DNA from: Lanius collurio
Taxonomy: Eukaryota; Chordata; Aves; Passeriformes; Laniidae
Reading direction: 5' to 3'
Assembly: GCA_020086605.1 (NCBI GenBank)
Contig: JACBWW010000016.1
Span: forward strand, 7,744,325 to 7,808,324
DNA: 64,000 bases
The notes beneath the pieces were generated by a model. That model was not told the DNA's origin. It ran no database searches and saw nothing but the letters and a program-made list of their open reading frames with translations. The translations under genes and the position numbers were made by a program. Position 1 is the first letter of the stretch. Every line of letters starts with the position of its first letter. This document shows positions 13,322-26,972 of this stretch, in pieces.

Positions 13322-16300
13322 CTGAAACAAATGGCACTTCCTGGGTCTACATCTTTAGTTACTGGTACAAGAGTCATCATAGTGTGCAATGGGATAGTTC
13401 AGTAATGCTTTCAAATGGCTATTAAAACACAACACTGCATAATCAAATCACAACTGTGTGCTTGCAGATGGTGCTACCAGTGACACAGCTACCAATGTCT
13501 TATTCCCTTCAAAGAGGAGCTAGTAGAAAAATTGTAGAGCAGCAAGGGAAGGTGTGAAAAAACCAGATGCTCAGTGATGTAGTCTTACTGCTGTCTGTCT
13601 TCCCATCTCCCTCCCAATTTTCTGTTTCAGCTTATGATCTCCAAAATACTGAGTTTTCATAGCTCAACTAATTTTTTGCCTCACATCACAGGGAATGCTT
13701 AACAGTGTTAAATATGGAAAAGCTGATTCAAAGTATGCCTGTGTCTTCAAAAAGATCCCAGTTTTTACCTGTACAAAGTAAACATTTTGCTTGGAGAGTG
13801 CTATATGATGTGCATTAACAAAATGCTTTGCCTTTTCCATAACAAATATCTCTTAATTTAGAATTTGTGCATTAAAGCAGAGGTAAACCCAAATGATGAC
13901 TGTAAAGCTCACAGCCTGTTCTGCAGGATAGAAAGAAAAAAGTAGAGCAATGTTGAAGAATTGTAGCACAATGTTCCTTTCTCTTCCCCAGTATCTCACT
14001 GTAAATATTAAAAAGGAATCACATTTAAGTTGTCTGTGGTGCAGCATTTGTTCCTGGCTTCTCAGGACCTCATCCAGTACATGCAGAATTTATCTGCCAA
14101 GGATTTTGCAACTGTGAAAGTTTTTGATCACAAAAATAGTGGAGGACTCTGCCTAGCTCTAAGAACTTGTGTATCAGGGTAGGATGCTATTGTGTGAAAG
14201 TATTGAGATACCCAGGAAGGAGTATCACCTCTAATATACACCTCTTGGGGCAAGTAAACAGGAACTTAAAAGTTCTTCTGGGTGCTTAGAAACTGAGCCC
14301 CACAACATTCAGCAGTATCTGGTCCTAGGTTTTTTTATTTTCTTAGCTTCGTGCTTTTGGTCATTAGCTTATTATGCCCTTAAATACAGCTTACAGCTTG
14401 TCACATTTTTAATTTGAGGAGTTAAGCCTGTCATCCTGGATCCATGAAGTTGTATCTGTAATATGAACAGGAGAATAGTAACCCTTCAAAACACCAGCAT
14501 GTGTTTCAGGCAGACCCTGTATACTCATAAAATGTTAGAATTTAGGATCTGTCCAATGACAGGCATGACTGCTTTGTTTAATGTCAGGCTTCTGAAAGAT
14601 CCTTTCCTAGCCCATATTGTTTACCTATCTGTCCCTTAAAGAGAAAGGAGACACAGATCTTGCCTGAGTTACTCCCTCTCCAGCTGGAAGCATTGTGTAG
14701 TATATTCTTTATTGTATTTATTACAGAGTATGTGGTTCCTGCTTGAGAATACCAAGACCACATACTTGTATTGCTTTGTTTTTGTGGTTCATGACATTTG
14801 CCAATGATTTACACTCAAATCTTATTTTTGCAACAGAATTTCAGTCGTCTTGCATTCTCTACTATTTATTTTGTCATCAGAACTATTAAAATTCATAGTT
14901 AGTGATTTGGCACTCTATTTGTTAGCCAGTTTATTTTGGAACAGTTATAGTGATCTCCTAGATACTTCCATCGTGTTTTTTTTGAAACATGGCATTTGGC
15001 TCTACAGTATGTGAAAAATCAGTGATTGGAATCTGAACTGTATGCTACTCTAATAGAAAGTATATCCTGGTTTTGTTGTTTTCTGCTTGAGGTTTCAGCT
15101 CAAATGATCATGGTTGTCCCTCTGTATTTTGTTTCTGATGGGTTGTTCCACAAGCCTGCAAAGTAATGATACAGAATAAAAGCCTCCTGAATACATCTAA
15201 AATGTTTCAATATGTATATGTTTTATAGATATGTAGATTTGCCAGCATAGAATATTTGTAATTTCAAGGTTTTTAGTTTCTGTATAGTTTGGATAGGATT
15301 TTTGTGTGTCAGAAAAGAAATGTCTGTCTTTATCTTCTACTGATTCTTTGCAGTAGTGTAAGGAAATTATGCTCATAAATATGTCTGGGAAAAATACTTT
15401 GATTCTTTAGTAGCTTGAAGGTGTTGCTTAAATTCATCAGTCCCTTTATACATGTATGTGAATTCAAAGACTGAAGATCAATATGTTTGGGAAAGTTAAA
15501 ACCTGCTGGAGAGGGGACAGTGGGCGGTTATTCAGATTCAGCATAAGTGAGATTAGAGATGCAAACAACTGCTTTTAATATTGATAGCCATACCTAATTT
15601 TCTTCAGATGATTTGTGTAATTTCAAAAATGCAATTTTAAAGGTGAAGCTTTCTATGGAGCTGTCAAAATTTTATAGTTCGCATTTCTGAAATAATCAAA
15701 TTACATCTTCTTATACATAACCAGAAGACTGAGGTGCTTTTCACATGCAGTATTTCGCTTTGCACAAAAACAAATGCTAATGTGACTATCAGTACAGGAC
15801 CAAACTTTATCTGAGATCTGGGGTGTTGCCATGGCAATTCCAATTGTTGGAAAAAAATTCTCTTTTGTGCTTCATTCTGACATTATATTGCAAAATGATG
15901 ATTATGAAGAAACATACAACCCAAAAGGGGGGGAAATCTCTTTTTGAAGATGTAAAACATACTTTCTATCACATTTACTTTTTCTAAAACACTGAGTGTG
16001 TGCCCAGATTGTTATGAGCTGTATTTTTTTGCAGATTCAGATATATTGTTATTTCTCAAGCTGCCATAATAATACTCAATGTTATTTCTCCCAAATGTAA
16101 TAATCAACATAATAAGGAACTCTGAGACATATATCCCATTTCCTATGCAAAATATCAGTTTCTAGTGTATGTTATACTGCTGATGTGGCCCTTTTGCTTT
16201 TAAAAATACTGCCTATATTAGTTGAAGCATATCTAAAATACAGATCTTGCTTAAGTCATTTATATATATCAGCTCTATAATCTGTGTATAATAGAATAGC

Positions 16301-17716
16301 TCATACTAGCCAATAGATCAGTCATTTCTGTTTAGTTACAAAATTGTTTTTCTACCAGTACATCTCACTGTGAGAAAATTGATATGGCTATTAACCTGTT
16401 CCTTGCTAAATCAATACACAACAAGCTTTAAATAAATAAATAATAATACACCTCTACGCACCCCCTGCAAAAAGCCAACAGCTGAACAACAAAACCACAC
16501 AATACTTCCCAAAACCAAACAAATGAAGGAGTACAGTTAAAATGTGGTTTGCAGTGCAATTCCTGCTGAAGTTTATTGTGCATTCTTTTATGTGGGAAAT
16601 GTGTAAAATGGGAAACGTTTCCAGACGAGAACTAATTCTTGCAGTGCTGCATTGCTGCTTTATAAATAAATCATTGTCCTTTCTCTATTGATCACTGGAA
16701 CAATCCAGTCGAAGAATGCTGACTTAGTGCAGCCCTTCGCAGGATGGCTGGAGTGAGAGAAAAAGCTGGGTAAGTGGGACCCAGTAGCAGGGAATTGGGA
16801 AAATCCCAGACTGGTTAGAGATCAGGTTTGGCCCATGAAATCCTTGACTTGTCTTTTACCTCCCAAAAAACTTAACAAAGCAGCTGATTTCCACAAGATT
16901 TTCTGTCTTTCTATAATGTCCTTGATCAGGAAAAATTAAATGTAAGGCAATACTAGTTGTAATTAATTGATGCTGAAAATCTCTTTTTTCAATGTACTGG
17001 GATTTTTTTTCGAGAACACACAAAAAAGACTTTCAAAATTTGATTAATTATCTCAAAAATTATATTTATTAGTCAAGAAATAAGAGCTCAAATCTTCCAG
17101 GAATATGTTTGAATTGGTAGACCCTCAGAAATAGTACTGCATTCCTGTGAATTGAGGTGGAATCTAAATTTTATTTGGTTATCACAGATAACCATGATCA
17201 CAGCTTGCCAATCTGACAGTTTGATGATGTCTTATTTGTCAGGACTTCTGATATGAAGCCCCAAGGCTTTTCTAGGAATAGGGGTAGCCTGTTACAGTGA
17301 AGAACTGATAAATACTATTTGAGTTTGCATGTCTGACCATTAAGGTCAGTATTGGATCTCAGATGCATATACTTTTTAAAACATGGCTTTCACTGGAGCC
17401 TGTGGTGGGCGTCCATAGCAAGAGTGTGTACTCACAATGTTGTTTTCCAGAACTTCCATCTAGTTCTAAAATATAGTTCTTATTTTTCCTAAAATAAGAT
17501 CTGCTGGTAGATGCAGTGCTCAGCTGGTGGCAGGTTATTCAGGGCCGTAGTGATGCATTGCTTTTAGGGCATGTTGTCATCACATCATTTTTTTCTGTTT
17601 CTCATTAATTACAAATACTTCCAGGATGCAGGTCTGTAAAATGTAATTATTTGTTCCACTGGGTGTTTTATCTCTAGCCCTGCAATCAAAGGCAGCACAT
17701 ACTACTGTATTCTTAC
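13322..17716. other. AT-rich noncoding stretch, no gene recognised
   Basis: Nothing here looks coding. It holds a (TAAA)3 run at 16429-16440 and a purine tract near 15923-15935 that superficially resembles a retroviral polypurine tract but has no LTR beside it. Around 16600-16760 there is slightly more CpG, and CTGG|GTAAGTG occurs near 16770, but the frames before it are closed. I see no RNA gene. Confidence 0.75.
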
Positions 17717-17773
17717 CAGTGTGCCCTTGGGTGGCCAACCGGAAGCAAAGGGGCTTGCAGAAGACTTTGCTGA
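17717..17773 (-). other. Candidate splice-bounded segment (possible exon)
   Basis: Reading the minus strand, a good pyrimidine-rich acceptor (GCCCTCTGCCTCAACTGCAG) is followed by 57 nt and the donor CACTG|GTAAGAAT. The segment is open in the frame that also gives the 159-codon minus ORF (17580-18059). As an exon it would be phase 1-1 and encode about 19 residues with two Cys. I recognise no family. The segment sits at the left edge of a GC-rich patch, where long open frames are expected anyway. Confidence 0.18.
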
Positions 17774-18250
17774 CTGCAGTTGAGGCAGAGGGCATGGAGC
17801 AGAACAGCTTCATGTGACGAGTTGTAGACTGTGCATGGAATGCACGACTGGCTCTGGGTTGCCTCGGTTGTGCTGGGGGTGGTGGGAGGCTCCTGGGGGC
17901 TCCTGTTCCCAGCGCTGCCCACAAGGTGTGGCCGTGGGTGCGCCAGGGCTGTGCCTCAGCATGGACCCACCAGATCAGCTCCCTGCTCAACACCCAGTTA
18001 ACATAAAAAATTCCCCAACTTGAGTGATAAACATGGACCAAAAGGACTACATGGGACAAATCTGGAGGTACAGACAGAGACTGGATGTGTCGATGTCACT
18101 ACCATGGCAGAAAGCACCTGGCAGAGCCCTAGTTTCCATTGGACTGGCAGCAGATGGGCTTTCCCTTTCCTCTCCCAGTGTCCAAGTAACAATCGGTTCG
18201 TGCCCTCTGCTAGGATGCTGAAAGACCTATAGTTAACATGAGCATAGTCA
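17774..18250. other. GC-rich patch, no gene recognised
   Basis: GC content rises sharply against the flanks, mainly between about 17800 and 18000. Open frames occur on both strands (for example 17814-18023 plus and 17713-17922 minus), which is typical of composition rather than coding. A small hairpin, GTGCAT-GGA-ATGCAC, lies near 17832. It could be a degraded repeat, an exon of an unknown transcript or simply a GC-rich island. Confidence 0.5.
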
Positions 18251-18413
18251 TCCACGAAGCGTTTTGTTATCTGAAGTAATGCGATCTATGAAACAAACGA
18301 ACCCCGGTGGTGTTTGTTCCTACCCCTGCGTCGGACCGTCTCCCTGTTGCAGCTGGGGCAGAGCCTGGCCGCTGGCCACTAGATGCCACTGTTGTATAAG
18401 GACATATAGGGCG
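18251..18413. promoter_or_regulatory. Compact CpG cluster with CTCF-like site
   Basis: About ten CpG dinucleotides fall within roughly 160 bp, far above the near-absence of CpG in the surrounding AT-rich DNA. Inside lies CCACTAGATGCCACT at 18376-18390. It matches the CTCF core CCASYAGRKGGCRSY at all but one informative position (C for G in the GGC). This could be an insulator or an unmethylated regulatory element. The motif match is by eye and imperfect, so binding is not established. Confidence 0.3.
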
Positions 18414-21400
18414 TAATGCCTTAGACAATAAGTAATTTACTTAGAGAACATGTATGTGTATAATTAGGAGTCATCAATGTCTTTCTTTTAAAATAAAATA
18501 AGTTTACCATATCTAATTAGATATTTCTTATAAGATGGATTTCATTCTAATTGGGTAAAGCTATGCTACTGGTTTAAAATACAGCAAAGGATGTATTTGT
18601 ATTCACTTTCACAGTTTCCCTATTTTTTTAGTCCTTGCAATAAATGGATCTGATTACACCTTTTAAATCGATGTTCTCTCAAACTGGTATGACATAAATG
18701 ATTGTTCTGTCATTGTGATTTTACTGCCATTGTTTTCAGCGTGTGAGGTTTTTTAGTGATATCTCTCTTAATCTCATTCTGTCTTTCCCTATCCTCCTGA
18801 TTGTGATCTTGAATCTGCATGTTCTTTCCATCCAAACTGAGGTAATATATTTAAAGAGCCAACAGTGGCCACCACGCACGACTCTGGCTTGGCCACAACA
18901 GCACAGGCTTTCCAGCAGCAGTGAGCTCAGTAATCCATAGCTAATGAACCAGCACTCCAAAATGTCCGTTGTGTAAGGGGCTTCTTTAAAAGCTCAGATT
19001 TTCTATAGCTGAGTGTTGCCAATGGAAATCTAGATTTTGCAGATGCTGGACTTCATCCAGCCTAGGTAAAATTCAAATTCAGTGGGTTTTTTGCAGGGAA
19101 AATGAATGCCTTTAATGTTCAGTATGAATTCAGAAGGCACTGGCTAGTCATTGTCACACCCAGTGTGGACAAGGCTTACATCCCTTCCCAAAGCAATTTC
19201 CTGAGTGCCTGAATTCTCTTTACCAACCTGAGTTCTGGATTTTCCCCCCAAAATGCTGTGTTGCATGCTAATGTAAGAACTGTGTTCGTTTTACAGTTCT
19301 TTCACATCTATGGGAGTTTTGGTATGGGTGATCTTCCTCAGATCAGCTTTGGTGACACCAGGCTGTGACAATGACCACTTCCACCTTATGAGTGTTCCCA
19401 TCAGGCTGTTCCTGCCTCTGTCCAACACGTGAACCACTCCTGTGTTCCCCAGTTAAGACTAGAACTTGTCTATTCAATCTTGATGGCATCTTTCAAATTA
19501 CTTTAAATTATCTCCTGAAAGAAGCTACTCCTGCAACAAAACAATGGCAAAGTGATTTTAGAGTAATTTTCAGATTGTGCTTTATAACTGCATTGTACCT
19601 CAGAAATAGCTTGTCCCACTGGGCATGGCTTTCTCTGCTATCCCTATCTCTCATATAGCAAATTATGGATTATCATTCAGAAGTTGTATCTCTGTCTTAT
19701 TTATTGAAGTGTTGGTTCACTAAATAAAGGATCTCAACAATGATTTGAGCTGGCTGAAAACCTGCTTGAAAATTATATATTTCAGTGAAAGGTTTTCAAC
19801 AAGCTCTATTTCTGAGGCTAAAGTACTTCAATTCCCAATGACCAAATTCATTAAAATATAAATTAGCCTAAAGAAACATATGAATCACAATGGTATATTT
19901 GCATATCATCTATTTGGTGTGCCTATAACAGTTTCTTCATGTAGACTAACAGCTACTGCAATCTTCACAACCGCAGAGTTGAATAAATGACTGTGGGGTG
20001 AATGAGAAAGGAAAGAGGACAAGGATGAAAATTATGTCTGCTGAATGGGAAAGAATACTGCAGAATCCTGCAATTGAAATTAAAACTTGTGTTAAACCAG
20101 TTTCCTTCACTACGACATGTCTTAGCTAATCAATTAGCATTGACTGTCTGAGTATTCTAATAATAGGAAAGGATTTAAGGAAATGTCATGTTTCGTTTGT
20201 ATTTTCAGCACTGTAGATAATTACTGATTATTGCACAAGAGTGAATATCATCTAAGAAATAAAGGTGAAGATGGTGGAACAAGAATGTCTTATCTCAGGG
20301 GAGTTAAATGATCCACCTGCCGTAGGACCTTTGCATCCTCAAATGGCAGCAACAGAAATTTCTCATAAAGTTTGACCTGTTGTTCTGTAAGTAATATATC
20401 TAAGACTCCAATACAGAGTATCTTGTCAATTCCTTTCAATAAATGAAGGTGAACTGATGCAGCAGCTTGGGTAGTTTCTCTGATCTGTACCAGTTGCTCC
20501 CCTCTATGCCTTCATGTGTATTTCTGTGAATTGTTGATACACTTGGCCAGTGAGTTTTCTGTGACTTCAAAGCTAAGCTTTTCACTTTGGCTTGTATAAA
20601 ACATGCCCAGAAGCTGGATTCTGAAGAAAATAAGTAGAAAGAAAAATATTGATTTTAGATGTTAGGATAATCTAAGAAAAATGGTTCAAAAATAAAAGGG
20701 GAGGGGGAACCCTTTTTTCTTTTTTCTTTTTTTTTAGATTTGTCATTTGTTGCAAATACTTCCCAGTAAATTCTTTTGTAGTGGAGCAATTAAATCCATA
20801 TAAATGCAAACAATAACTGAAAATATTGCATTTGTGACATTCAGACGTTCTTCTTAAGAGATGTTGTTCTACATCCCTTCTTCATCTTTCCAGGGGAAAG
20901 GAGGAAGAAAAGACTGGTTACTCTTCAAGAATGATGGGCATCAGTTTCATTGTTGGATTTTCTGAAAAGGCTTATGTTTGATATCATAGAGCACAAACTT
21001 GATTAGCTCTAATGTAATTTGTTAGCTGTTGTGATGCAACTCAGTGTATGTCATTGTGCATCACTCTGATGAAGAAATGTTAGGGAGACAGTCAAAAGAG
21101 CCAAATAGTCACAGATTTATGGCCTTTCTAGAAGTGACTAGGACATTTTGAATCCTGTGGGACAATAGACCTTTATACTTCTAAATCACCTATGATATCT
21201 TTGAAAATATGACCTTTAATATAGTCCCATCTTCCTAAACAGCTTCAGGGGTCATCCCAGCATTTCCAGATAAATTTTGGAGACAAATAAAATGAGAAAC
21301 TGCTGAGTTGTCTTCAAACTGAGAAAGAATAAATCACAAGATGCAAAAAAAAAGTTGCATGACTAAAGCTTTTCAACCAATGCAATTTTATTGTATTATC

Positions 21401-22793
21401 ATATCCCACAAATTCTTCAGTCACATGAGAGCAGAAAAAGTGTAACCCAAGTGTGACTATTGCTACTCTTCAGGAAAATGGTTCAATAACTCATTGGCCT
21501 CCCTTTGCTTAAGTTTACTGTCTAAATTATATTTCTCCTTTTTCTTGATATGTTAAATTTTTCAGAAGTGGAAGAATTTTTAATATTCAACTTGGTAGCA
21601 TTGGAAATAAGCCTGAAATGGACAATTTTATGAGAGTTTTATAAACTTCATTTAAACTGAATCCAAGTAAATGGGGAAGAAAGTATTGCAGATGAGTAAT
21701 TTTTAAGGAATTGGGAGGAAGAGACACCATTATGTAAAGGAATGTTTAGTATCAAAGCATATAAAAAGCTTTAGCTGACAGCAGAACAATAACTTCAAAA
21801 GTTAACAAATCATTCTCAAATTTTGATAGAAAAGGAAGCTAGGAAAAGAAAGCTAGATTTATTCCATTCTGAAGAAAGGCTGGTTTAATTGTGATTTTTA
21901 AGGATTTTTCAGACATGTTCAACTTTTGATTTCAGTGTTTTTAATCCTGATTTGCACTAATAAAAACTAGGTGCAAATGAGTGCTGATGAGTCTGTATTG
22001 AAGTTAAACGAATAGTTGAAAATGTCTATGAATATTCATTTAAATTCAGAAATTAACTCCAAATTGATCATCCCTATGACTTTGTGAATTTGCTCTCTAT
22101 GAGCATACATGCACTTGAAATTAACTTTCATGAATATTTGCAAAAGCAAATTTTCAATTAGATATTTCATATACTTGCAGAAAGTAATTTTTCAGTGATA
22201 TATTTAATTGTGAGATTTGGATTTTACATCATGCTGCCTGATATTTGTGATCTGTTCTCTGGGACTGCATATTTGCAGGCCTCCAGTAAGGTTTTAGCTG
22301 GATGGAACACTTTGGAAAACCTTTGCCTTGTGAACTGCAGGATTAATCAAGAAGAAGAAACAAATTAGAATATACAAGAAAATAAGAAACTGTGCAGGTT
22401 TCAAATTTCCATGTGAGGAATTTTTAAAAATATATTGAATGTTTTACTTCAGCATTAAGTGAATCTTAAAGGCCAATTTCTCCTCATTTGTGCTGTCAGG
22501 ACATGACCACGGGCAAGTTCAGTGACTATGTCCAAGAAGAATAATTTTAGGAAAGTGGTTATTTGGATTTTTAACCATTGAAGACAAGAATCATGATAGA
22601 TTGCACTGGCTGATAGTTTGGGGTAGCTTAGAAAAAGTGGTATGCAATGACTGTCATTGGAGCTCCAAAATGATGGTTTCAATTACAAGCCAACTTCACA
22701 TAAGAAGTTCTAGATCTTATAAGATGTTTGTATAAAATTGTTCTCATGGTGTGTCTAGTTTAAACATAATCTAGAGCCTGCTGTGACTTACAG
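18414..22793. other. AT-rich noncoding stretch, no gene recognised
   Basis: No convincing coding or RNA gene. An A/G-rich then T/C-rich stretch at about 20694-20736 is low-complexity. The part near 22000-22160 is very AT-rich with repeated TTAA, ATTC and GAATATT motifs and could be regulatory or conserved DNA, but nothing specific can be assigned. Confidence 0.7.
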
Positions 22794-22892
22794 GAAGAAC
22801 TGAAGCTGAAAACAATATTCTTACTAAGGATTACAATAGAAATGACATTTTGGCAAGTCTTCCATACCAGGAAAAGAAACCAACACCATCAG
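22794..22892 (+). other. Candidate splice-bounded segment (possible exon)
   Basis: A 99-nt segment lies between an acceptor-like CTGTGACTTACAG and the strong donor ATCAG|GTGAGTTAG. Two of three frames are open throughout. The frame that would make a phase 1-1 exon gives a hydrophilic, protein-like peptide containing DYNRNDILASLPYQEKK. I cannot match it to a family. The acceptor pyrimidine tract is only moderate. The peptide character may just reflect A-rich codons, so this is a lead, not a gene call. Confidence 0.2.
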
Positions 22893-25800
22893 GTGAGTTA
22901 GGAGGACAGGGGGTAGGCCTGCTTGGCACAGGTACGTTTGTGTTCCTAGAAACAAGGAGAAGCAGGAAGGATGCTTGACCCCTCCACAGATGTAGTGGGA
23001 TCAGTTCTGGCTGGAGCTGCAATGTGTGGGGAGGCTCAGAGGAGAAGCCACTGGCAGCTTGTGGAGGTGAGCACAGAAGACCATGGGCCAGCCCAGGCAG
23101 GTGAGCTCACCCACCTGGAACAAGGAGAAGGGGCAGCCAGGGGGAACAGCCTGAGCAAGGTTTGCATCTGGACTTGGCAGCCCCCTGTGCTGCTGATCTT
23201 GCAGGAGAGGGGAGGTTCTTATTGATAACTGCAATCTAGGAATGCACTTTTTAAAATATAGCTTAGTTTTTATTTTGGGAGTTCATCCATTGTTGTGCAC
23301 AAGAGTGGAACCACTTCATTTGCTGGGCTAAATGTGTCCTGATTTCATGTCTTACCTTGGCAACTGAAAGGCATATTCCTTCTGGCTAATTCAGGGCAGT
23401 TTCTTACTGATGGAGCAAGGAAATACCCACACCCAGGTATTCCCTCAGAGCAGGGGAGTGGTTTCCTACCTAGTTACTAGAGCCAGCTTGAGGGCAGGTA
23501 ACAGGCAGCGTGGGGTCAGTCTCCCTCAGCAGGCACAGCCAGTGCCTCTAACAAGCAGCAGGGGAGGGGGAGATTGTTTATGATGCATAAGGCACCATAA
23601 GAGGTTAATACAACTCAAAATAAATTGAATCAAGTTCTGAAGCTGAGACAACCAAATTTTTCAGCTTGACCAGCCTTGGCTTGCAAGGGTATTGACTACC
23701 TTGAATCCCATGTTCAAATATTTTGCAAGCTGAAATACTGTTTATTGAAAGAAATTTGTGAGTGATTTACAGCCAGGGATTATTTGGGGTATTTGATGAG
23801 TGATTTTTAGATAATTTAAAAACAAGAAACAAAGCATGAATAAATTGTTTTGTTACACATTGCTTCTTCATCTCTAGTTTGAATAGTGAGAGAATCTGGC
23901 CTCAGTGCCTGGAAGTCATACTCAAGGATTGGATTTCTTGTCTAAAAGCTATACAGTGTGATAACACAGTTGTACTGCATATTCAGTTTTGATATGTAAC
24001 CTTTTAAATAAATTGGAATACTCTTTGTGCCTATACTGGCACACACAGAGAGATCATAAACAATAATTTTGTAAAGGTCACTTCCTCAATAAGCGCTTGA
24101 GCTCATGGCAAGAGCAGCATAGGGCTATTAAAGGACCTTTATGCTTCTATTTTTTGGTGTCTGTTAATATTTTTGCAGCTCTGAAGCTCTGTTTAATATA
24201 AAGGCTGTGTGGTGTCCCATGCCATGGGTCTGTCTGTGCAGCCCTGTGCCATGAGACCCTGGGCTGCCTCCCTGTGCATTTTAATAGCAAGTGCCTGCTG
24301 GCCGTAGGAGCTGGGGTTGCTTGGCAGTGTGGAGCAGCATGCCCAAGGCTGGCAGCATCCTTCCCACTGTCAATGAGGGGCAACACAGCAAGATCCAAAT
24401 GGTGGAGGTTTTTGTGTCAGTAGCATCTCAAGACAACCAGGTATCAGAAACCTGGGCAATACATGAGTGCCAGTAGTGGCTGAGGGATCTGCACAAGGCG
24501 AGAGGTACCAGGTGCTTGCCAAGCTCAATTTAGCTGCATAGCACATTCCTCAGATTTTCCTGCTGCTGCCCTTCTAAGGTGCTAATGAAGTTATTGGTTA
24601 AATAATTTTTTTTGGTCCAGTGAAGAGCTTGTTCTCTTGGTCTTGCTTGTCTCCAGCAAAATAACTTCGTCTCAGAGGAAATGCTTGGAAGTTCATAGTC
24701 CATCCAACAAACATTAAAACCATGTATATCTGCTGGTCTTCAGAAGTAAAGCACATTTTGTTACAAATTCCCTTTATGTTATACCTGTTGGACTGTTCTT
24801 TCCTGTGATTGACAAGATGGCTAAAGTCAATATCCTTTTATTTTCAGATCTCTATTTTTTTGAAGAAATCCACATTTGTCTTGCTGACAGTGTAGGGGGA
24901 AGTTATTCACCACTGTACTGGTATCAGAGGATATGCTCAGCAGAGTAAGTGGATTCTATCTGGAGTCATTAAAACAGTCCCTAGTCTAGATGTGTGTGGT
25001 GTTTGCAGGGGGGCAGTTGAGCAGGGGGCTGACACGGTGTGTTTTAACTCTGAGAGGATGTTTTCTCTCCACTGCAGCCTGCTGGTGTAAAGCCACCGTG
25101 GCTCATGGAAGGAGCGGGATGTTTTAAGGATATTGCCCATACACAGAGGTGTTGCAACTAGAAAACACCATCGTGTGCCTGGAGAAATGATGCTTGATAG
25201 TGCAGGCATGGCCTCTCTAGTGGGTAGAGGTTGGTGCTGCCTGCCACGGGAGGAGGCTCATCTGCTTGTGGGGACACTCCCATGCCTGCTGTGCCATAGC
25301 AGGAATTGCCCCGATCCCAGACACAGCACTATGCAATGCCAGGGCCAGAGCTGGGCAACGGCCCAGGTACAGCCCAGCTTCTGCTGCCACCATCCATGCT
25401 GCTGTGGTGTTTATTCAATACCTGGGATTTTGTTTAAAATTATTTCACTTCTGTCTCAGTGAGAAACCCCTGAATGTATGATTCAAAGCTTTGATTTTCT
25501 CTTCTGTGGAAGACCTGTGCCTAGCACCTGTCTGTGATCTCAGGGAGGTTACATGCACTCAACAACAGTGATACATCAGCCTGAAAGTTTAAATTACTCA
25601 GGTGTCACTTATCCTGGAAAATCTCTTCACTCTTTCTGAGGGCAAGCTGATAAAAATCCATATTTCCCAGATTTAAAGTATCAATGTGAGTTTGTTGCTA
25701 GCTCCTTCTGCATTAATACATTGTCTGTTTTATGGGATTCTTAATAACTCACCGACATTTTAACACATTTGCATGACAGAATTTTAAGGAAGGTCATAAC

Positions 25801-26949
25801 ATTATAAAAGTATGTATTTGTGCTTGTTCTACATCACTCTGCAAACTGTTTTTTTCTGAAGCTGATAATTGCAGCTAGTAATTTTACTCCTTTGGCAGCA
25901 TTTGTCTGACCTTCCCTACTTTCCCCTGTTCCCTGATGCGAAAGAATTTTTGGTAAGATACTGCGTGATCTTCCCAAAAAAGGGATATAACTTCAATCTC
26001 ATAATAAGGAATAAAATGTGTAATTTCCCTTGTGATTGATAAGCATAATTTGTAAATGAACCTGCTTTATGAAATGGTGAAAAATGGTTGGAGCAGTTAT
26101 AAAAAGGAATTGAATATGGAGAAAATAGATTCCCCCTAAGAAAGAATATAAATTTGTAAATGCAGAATACAAAATTATTTATAGATGTTAAATGAACAAA
26201 TTACTTTGGCTGACATTACCTTCAGTTTACATAGAAACTATCTTTCACATTTTCCGTGTAGACCATTTTCTATGTTCTGCTGTGACTGAGGGAAAAACAA
26301 AGCACATGCGTCCTTTAAGGCAAGAGGAAAATATCCCAAAAGTCATTTTAACTGATTCCAAGAGTTGGGCAGTGGGCAGAGATTCAAGGAAAGACAAAGG
26401 CACATGCAGAGAGGGAGGCAGCGATGCCAGGGAAACAGCTGGTGTCTGAAAAGCCCAGTTTGCTGTTCCTGTTACTGCTCTGCATGGAGGCTGGGGTGGA
26501 GCCGTTTGCTGATCAGGCCAGGCTCTAGCAAGGATACTGCTGGCGAGATGCTGCTCTGAAACTCATGGCCTGGGAGGCCCAGCCACTGGGATCGAGTGCA
26601 GCAAAACCAGGTCCTAACTCTGCACTGGCACGGAGAGTTGTAAAACCAGCTTCTCGTTTGACCACATGGACTCAGTGGGAGTGACTGTACCGAGGAAAGG
26701 TCTCTGGGGTGGGTTTGTTTCCATTCTGCTTGCGTGGTGGGCATTGCACCCAGACTACATGGACACACATGGGCCTGTCTGTGTACTTCTGCTTCTTCCA
26801 TCACAAGCCTCTGAAGCAAATTTTTAATCTGTGGGCCTTTGTTTCTCTAATTCTTTCTGAATACCCCAAAGCTGAACAGCTGGTGAGGGCCAAAGGTAAG
26901 TGTTTAAGGCAGCAGTGCTGCAAACAAACCACAGCATGGTTACGTTACA
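22893..26949. other. Mixed AT-rich and GC-richer noncoding stretch
   Basis: GC-richer patches lie at about 22980-23220, 24200-24380 and 25180-25400; each produces overlapping open frames of 60-120 codons on both strands without recognisable domains. The strong donor AAAG|GTAAGTG near 26895 follows a plus frame (26709-27074, 121 codons), but the possible acceptors upstream are poor. No RNA gene or named repeat was recognised. Confidence 0.65.
23356..23406 (-). other. Candidate splice-bounded segment (possible exon)
   Basis: On the minus strand a TATTTCCTTGCTCCATCAG acceptor is followed by 51 nt and CCAAG|GTAAGAC, a near-consensus donor. One frame is open and would be phase 1-1, encoding about 16 residues with two Cys. 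It is too short to identify and could be a chance pairing. Confidence 0.15.
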
Positions 26950-26972
26950 TTATGTTATGTTATGTTATGTTA
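26950..26972. repeat. (TTATG)n microsatellite
   Basis: There are about 4.6 perfect TTATG copies, preceded by diverged GTTAC units. It lies inside a 121-codon plus open frame, which argues against that frame being a real gene. Confidence 0.95.

Noticed and set aside
15923..15935. Polypurine tract resembling a retroviral PPT
   Set aside because: No LTR boundary, primer-binding site or internal retroviral coding sequence nearby.
17580..18059. 159-codon minus-strand open frame
   Set aside because: GC-rich patch with opposite-strand frames and no domain. Only the small splice-bounded part is kept as a weak candidate.
20694..20736. Purine run followed by pyrimidine run, considered as PPT or foldback element
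   Set aside because: Low-complexity sequence. The inverted match is short and imperfect and no element borders were found.
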